From assembly GCA_029959905.1 (NCBI GenBank), contig JASCNZ010000009.1, positions 1-64,000 of the forward strand: a stretch of 64,000 nt of DNA, in the 5' to 3' direction. The position numbers and the translations under genes are program-made. Numbering within the stretch: position 1 is the first letter of the stretch; the number at the start of each line of letters is the position of its first letter. The stretch is from Microbacteriaceae bacterium PS02344 (lineage in GTDB: Bacteria > Actinomycetota > Actinomycetes > Actinomycetales > Microbacteriaceae). The notes beneath the pieces are model-generated. The model made no database searches and was not told where the DNA came from. It saw only the letters and a list, made by a program, of their open reading frames with translations. Shown piece by piece: positions 60,244 through 64,000 of the stretch.

Positions 60244-61682
60244 GCTTCTCCTTGCGTGGGGATCGGGGTGGGGGTGTGGGCGGATGCGGTCGGGGCGGCG
60301 AGCACGCCCGCCACCCTCTCCGCGGCATGGTCGATGAGCAGGTCGAGGGCACCGGGCGCGAGCGGCGTCTGCCACGCCTGGTACGCACCGCGCGCGTAGG
60401 CCTCGGCGGTGGGCAGGTACACGAAGCCCGGACCGTTCGTCAGGTTCATGACCACGATCGGGATGCCCGGGAAGCGGTCGCGCAGAGCGGTCTGCAACCG
60501 GGAGTAGGCCTCGCCGGGATGCGCGACGAACAAGGCATCCCCGAACCGCCATACCCATACGGGGTGCGCGACGGTGGGGCCGTCGATGTAGTCCTCGCGC
60601 AGGTTTCGGGCGCGGCCGAGGCGCTCGTCGCGGGAGCGCGGATCGATGTCGGCCCACTCCTCGGCCAGCTCGTCGAGGGTGGGCAGATCGCGCAGGGGCA
60701 GCTCGACCTCCGACAGGATCGTCGCCGCGGAGGCGGAGGCGGCAGACACCGCGACCGGCCGCCCCGCCCACACCGCGAGCGGTGCACCCGACTCGACCAC
60801 GCGGTCGAGGGTGAGCTCCTCTCCCGGAGCGGGCAGCGCATCGATCGCCGCCAGCACGGCGTGCCCGAGTGAGCGGCCGTGCCGATCGGCGACCGCGACG
60901 TCGCCGGTGTACTGCTCGCGCGGCGCGAGTTCGCCCGACGCCCCCTGCACGAACAGGCACGGCGCCCCGGTGGCACTCTCGACCACGTCGCGCATCGCGC
61001 CGACGTAGTCGGGCGACACTGCGCGCTGCTGCCACGCGAGGGTCGTCGGGTGGCAGGCGTAGTTCACGAGGGTCGCGCGAACAGCACCGTCGACGCTGAT
61101 GCGCCCGATCGTCACCGTGTCGTCGGCAGCGCCCGCGGGGTGGAAGCCGACGAGCGCGCGACCTCCGAGGTCGAGCTCGCGCTCGGCGGCCAGGGTGCAG
61201 CGACCGGTCGTCCACTCGATGAGGCCGGGGCGGGCCGCGGCCAGCGCCTCGCGGCCCGCGGCGACACCCGCCGTCGCGAGGGCATCGAGGTACCCGGGGA
61301 TCAGCTCGCCGCCGGGCAGGTGCGCGTCGGCCGCGCACAGCACGGCGCCCGCGTGGGTGTGCGAGAGCGAGACGAGGAGCTGGTCGGGGGCGAGCCCGAG
61401 CCCGTCGAGGATGGCGGTGCGCACACCGCGCTCGTCGGCGACCCGCCGCCACCAGGTGCCGTCGACCGCGAGCAGCACGCGCGGGCGCGCGTCGTCGCCG
61501 ATCAGCGCCAGGGCGGTGAGGGTGAAGGGCCGGTGCGCACCCTCGGAGCGCTCCCAGTCGGCCGGCCCCCAGTTCTTCGCGCGGATGCCGGTGGGCGGTG
61601 TGATGTCGCGGCGCGCGATGCCGATCGACACGTCGCTGCGCGGCACGCGGATGCGATCGCCGATGCGGGTGGCCGACGTCAT
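60240..61682 (-). CDS. Neutral/alkaline ceramidase-like hydrolase
   Basis: A 480-residue protein with the N-terminal domain of neutral ceramidases: IARRDITPPTG at the start, VSLSHTHAGAV (zinc His), VNYACHPTTL, and FVQGASGELAPREQY (Ser/Asp region). There is no signal peptide, unlike true ceramidases, so it acts in the cytoplasm on another amide or ester. It is common in sugar-catabolic clusters without known activity. GAGGAG precedes the ATG at 61682. First gene of a four-gene overlapping operon, divergent from GntR. Confidence 0.88.
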   Translation of the reverse strand: MTSATRIGDRIRVPRSDVSIGIARRDITPPTGIRAKNWGPADWERSEGAHRPFTLTALALIGDDARPRVLLAVDGTWWRRVADERGVRTAILDGLGLAPDQLLVSLSHTHAGAVLCAADAHLPGGELIPGYLDALATAGVAAGREALAAARPGLIEWTTGRCTLAAERELDLGGRALVGFHPAGAADDTVTIGRISVDGAVRATLVNYACHPTTLAWQQRAVSPDYVGAMRDVVESATGAPCLFVQGASGELAPREQYTGDVAVADRHGRSLGHAVLAAIDALPAPGEELTLDRVVESGAPLAVWAGRPVAVSAASASAATILSEVELPLRDLPTLDELAEEWADIDPRSRDERLGRARNLREDYIDGPTVAHPVWVWRFGDALFVAHPGEAYSRLQTALRDRFPGIPIVVMNLTNGPGFVYLPTAEAYARGAYQAWQTPLAPGALDLLIDHAAERVAGVLAAPTASAHTPTPIPTQGEA

Positions 61683-61778
61683 GGGCGCTCCTCGGGGTGG
61701 ATGCGGGAGTGGGCGGAGGAGTCGTCGAGGGTGACACCTTCGGAACGGGCGGACACGGCGTCTCCGGAGCGGGAGGAG

Positions 61779-61792
61779 GATGCCATAGCATC
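61779..61792. promoter_or_regulatory. Operator GATGCCATAGCATC, site 3
   Basis: GATGC and GCATC arms are perfect; the centre CATA differs from site 1 by one base. It lies between the ceramidase operon and the GntR gene, placed to control both. Confidence 0.6.
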
Positions 61793-61859
61793 AGTGCGAG
61801 CGCGCATGACCGGCATCCCGATCCCCGCCGACCGTGACGCACTCGGAGAGGCCCCACTC

Positions 61860-62516
61860 ATGCGCACCGTGTCGGACCGCAACATCGCCGAGCAGGTCGC
61901 CGACGAGCTGCGCGCGGCGATCCAGTCGGGTGAGCTCGCCCCCGGCGAGCGCCTGGTCGAACGCACGCTCGCGGATCGGCTCGGCGTGAGCCACATCCCC
62001 GTGCGGGAGGCGCTCACACGGCTCGCCGAGGAGCGGTTGATCGTGCGGGAGCCGCGCCGTGGTGCGCGCGTCGCCGCACTCACGGCGCAGGACCTCGACG
62101 AGATCTCGAGCCTGCGCATCGTGCTCGAGCAGTTCATGGCCGTTCGGGTGCAGGAGCGGTGGAACGCGGATGCCGCGGCGCACCTCGAGTCGATTGTCGC
62201 CGCGATGGCTGCCGCCGCGCCGGGCGACATCGACGAGGTGCTGCGGCAGGACCGGATGTTCCACGAGGCGCTCGCCGATCTGGCCGAGCACCGGTTCCTC
62301 GACGAGGTGAGCTCGCAGCTGCGCGGGCGCATCGCCGGATTCCTCCGCGCCGCGAACGCCGCCCTCGACCCCGCCGAGCAGGAGCAGCACGTGCAGAGCC
62401 ACCAGGACATCGTCGACGCCCTCGCGAGCGGCGACCCCGAGCGGGCGCGCACCGTCGTCGCCGCGCACATCACCCGCGCGGCCGCGCGCATCACCCCGGC
62501 AGGAGCATCCGCATGA
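61860..62516 (+). CDS. GntR-family (FCD) regulator
   Basis: A 218-residue regulator: winged helix IAEQVADELRAAIQSGELAP plus LADRLGVSHIPVREALTRLA (residues 9-65), then an FCD effector domain (about 80-205), usually binding organic or sugar acids. The ATG at 61860 has GGAGAG 9 nt upstream; the ATG at 61806 without a ribosome site is possible and adds 18 residues. It is divergent from the catabolic operon and is the best candidate to bind the GCTATAGC-type sites. It overlaps the next SDR by 4 bp. Confidence 0.9.
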   Translation: MRTVSDRNIAEQVADELRAAIQSGELAPGERLVERTLADRLGVSHIPVREALTRLAEERLIVREPRRGARVAALTAQDLDEISSLRIVLEQFMAVRVQERWNADAAAHLESIVAAMAAAAPGDIDEVLRQDRMFHEALADLAEHRFLDEVSSQLRGRIAGFLRAANAALDPAEQEQHVQSHQDIVDALASGDPERARTVVAAHITRAAARITPAGASA

Positions 62517-63346
62517 CCGACCGCACCATCGTGATCACCGGAGCATCCGACGGGATCGGCGCCGCCGCGGCCCGACAGCTCGCGGGATCGGGGGCCCGCC
62601 TGATCCTCGTGGGCCGCTCGCCCGAGAAGACCCGCGCCGTCGCCGAGGCGGCGGGTGCCGAGCACTTCACGGCCGACTTCGCGCGTCTCGACGACGTGCG
62701 CACGCTCGCACAGCAGCTCTCCGATGCCGTCGGCGACGGCACTCTCGACGTGCTGGCGAACAACGCGGGCGGCATCTTCGGCGACCGCACCCCGACCGTC
62801 GACGGCTACGAGAAGACCATCCAGGTCAACCACCTCGCCCCGTTCCTGCTCACGAACCTGCTGCTGCCGAAATTGCTCGCATCGCGGGCTTCCGTCATCA
62901 ACACGTCGAGCGTGGGACATCGCCTGTTCGGGCACATCGACGTCGACGACCTCGACAACGCGAAGAAGTTCAGCGCGAACAAGGCCTACGGTGACGCCAA
63001 GCTCGCGAACGTGTTGTTCACCCGCAGCCTGCACGAGAAGTTCCACGACGACGGCCTCAGCGCCGTGGCCTTCCACCCCGGCACCGTGCAGACGAACTTC
63101 GCCTCCGACTCGTCGAGCATCATGCGCCTCGTGTACCGCAGCTTCCTCGGCAAGCTGCTGCTGACGAGCACCGACGAGGGCGGTGCCATCCTGCGCTTCT
63201 TCATCGAGGGCACCCCCGGCGACACGTGGTTCTCGGGCGCCTACTACGACGAGCGCACCCTGTCGTCGAAGGTCAACCCGCAGGCCGACGACCCCGCGCT
63301 CGCCGAGGCCCTCTGGCAGCGCAGCGCCGAGCTCGTGGGCCTCTAG
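62513..63346 (+). CDS. SDR oxidoreductase (retinol-dehydrogenase-like)
   Basis: A 277-residue SDR: TIVITGASDGIGAAAARQL, NNAGGIFGDRTPTVDG, INTSSVGH, active site YGDAKLAN and FHPGTVQTNF. The YxxxKLAN motif groups it with RDH/WWOX-type SDRs. It is co-transcribed with GntR (ATGA overlap, AGGAG before the start). Confidence 0.92.
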   Translation: MTDRTIVITGASDGIGAAAARQLAGSGARLILVGRSPEKTRAVAEAAGAEHFTADFARLDDVRTLAQQLSDAVGDGTLDVLANNAGGIFGDRTPTVDGYEKTIQVNHLAPFLLTNLLLPKLLASRASVINTSSVGHRLFGHIDVDDLDNAKKFSANKAYGDAKLANVLFTRSLHEKFHDDGLSAVAFHPGTVQTNFASDSSSIMRLVYRSFLGKLLLTSTDEGGAILRFFIEGTPGDTWFSGAYYDERTLSSKVNPQADDPALAEALWQRSAELVGL

Positions 63347-63361
63347 GCAGCCCTCGCCCCA

Positions 63362-63451
63362 CACCCGTCGCCGCTCCTGCCCCCGCACCCACACCCGCAC
63401 CCGCACCGGCACCGGCACCCGCACCGGCACCCGCACCCGCACCCGCTGCGA
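63362..63451. repeat. CCCGCA/CCGGCA hexamer tract
   Basis: About twelve hexamers of the CCCGCA, CCGGCA and CCCACA types follow the SDR stop. The tract resembles those beside the inverted repeats at 34593 and 36110, but here it precedes the terminator at 63472. It reads as Pro/Ala or Gly/Ala in open frames, which are composition artefacts. Confidence 0.75.
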
Positions 63452-63471
63452 AGGAGAACACGCGGAACGGA

Positions 63472-63494
63472 GGAGCGGATGCCGCATCCGCTCC
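63472..63494. terminator. Bidirectional hairpin terminator
   Basis: GGAGCGGATG and CATCCGCTCC form a perfect 10-bp stem with loop CCG, followed by TTCAT. It lies between convergent genes and can serve both. A lone GATCTCCGTCGCA at 63507 resembles the 19-bp unit of the array at 4070. Confidence 0.75.
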
Positions 63495-63530
63495 TTCATA
63501 ACGTGAGATCTCCGTCGCACCGCGCGCCCG

Positions 63531-64000
63531 TCAGACCGCGATGTTCGCCGTGTCGACCACGCGGTCGCCCTCGGCGGGGAACGCGGTGCGGGTGACGCCC
63601 GACTCGACGTTGGCCGTGTGTACGAGAGTCGACGACGACCCGAACGCCCCGTCGGCGAGCTCGATCGCACCGCCCTCGAACCGGTTGCCGACCGCGCGGT
63701 AGTGCGTGGCGCCCGTCTTCACCGACACATGGGTCGCCGACCCCTCAGCGCGGAATGTGCTGTCCGACAGCGCCACGTGCAGCTCGCCCGACCCGGTGCG
63801 CGCGAGGCCCGTGCCGCCGACGTTCACGACCTCCGACCCCGCGATCTCGACGGCCTGGCGCTCGCCCCGAGCAGCGGCGATGCGCGCGTTGCGCAGCGTC
63901 GACCCCTCGATCCGCAGTCGGGCGGACGAGACCGGCATCGGGGCCGCGTCATCCGCGCCGACCAGCGTCGCTCCGCGGAAGGTCACGGCGCCCGGCCCGC
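63531..64000 (-). CDS. C-terminal part of a right-handed beta-helix protein
   Basis: The frame runs off the right edge, leaving 156 residues. Repeated short turns such as VEIAGSEVVNVGGTGLARTG and LSDSTFRAEGSATHVSVKTG, each giving a coil of about 22 residues, mark a parallel beta-helix of the pectate-lyase/NosD type. Such proteins bind or cut polysaccharides, often outside the cell. The real start lies outside the window; an internal GTG at 63986 is not the start. Confidence 0.75.
   Translation of the reverse strand, partial: GPGAVTFRGATLVGADDAAPMPVSSARLRIEGSTLRNARIAAARGERQAVEIAGSEVVNVGGTGLARTGSGELHVALSDSTFRAEGSATHVSVKTGATHYRAVGNRFEGGAIELADGAFGSSSTLVHTANVESGVTRTAFPAEGDRVVDTANIAV

Noticed and set aside
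63226..63501. Ala/Pro repeat protein at the end of the SDR gene
   Set aside because: It is a different frame of the SDR and of the hexamer tract; composition only.

Overview
The window is a GC-rich actinobacterial chromosome segment. The best guess is Microbacteriaceae, probably Microbacterium or a close relative. This rests on the strong G/C third-position bias, many GTG starts and a few TTG starts, promoters in which a TANNNT box lies 6-7 nt before the start codon, many TetR/LacI/GntR/XRE regulators, and DUF2510, excalibur, LSATG-anchored and DUF2975 proteins. I see no rRNA, tRNA, transposase, integrase or CRISPR array.

Layout. Positions 1-10.3 kb hold housekeeping and stress genes: an MHS-type transporter, CsbD, an SDR-DUF2867 protein, a BCCT transporter, an ABC1 kinase, PadR and methionine aminopeptidase. 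Positions 10.3-12.2 kb hold small regulators, a DUF2975 membrane protein and a VOC protein beside a MarR gene that lacks its N-terminus. Positions 12.4-18.6 kb are an ABC importer operon (binding protein, ATPase, fused double permease) with a LacI regulator and a metallophosphoesterase, probably for an organophosphate. Positions 19.2-22.1 kb are a tightly overlapping pantothenate operon (DUF2520, panC, panD, panB). Positions 22.3-25.3 kb hold two divergent DUF2510 surface proteins. Positions 25.3-30.2 kb are an AT-richer island with a DUF262/DUF1524 nuclease, a C5 cytosine methyltransferase and a divergent unrecognised 545-residue protein. It ends 11 bp from the 3' end of gnd and looks like an acquired restriction or anti-phage locus.

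Positions 31.7-50 kb are ordinary accessory and core genes: NERD, TetR and SDR, NUDIX, DUF2188, a wall-anchored M1 peptidase, a WYL regulator, purL, a TetR/MMPL exporter pair, a DksA-type protein and a Gfo/Idh oxidoreductase. Positions 50.4-63.3 kb are rich in catabolic genes: SMP-30, a D-2-hydroxyacid dehydrogenase, LysR, an MHS transporter, a YtcJ-like amidohydrolase, several SDRs, a SnoaL-like protein, a mandelate-racemase-like enolase, a ceramidase-like hydrolase and an FCD-type GntR. A dyad with core GCTATAGC (or one-base variant) precedes three genes in this stretch and may define a GntR regulon for a sugar or sugar acid. The window ends inside a beta-helix protein.

The most unusual feature is noncoding. 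Most longer intergenic gaps hold an imperfect inverted repeat of about 40-85 bp with 10-25 bp arms. They fall into several families that recur with the same length and related arms but different loops. One gap between convergent genes carries a 19-bp tandem array, two units in one orientation and seven in the other, whose reverse strand repeats an AGGAG-containing, Shine-Dalgarno-like core.
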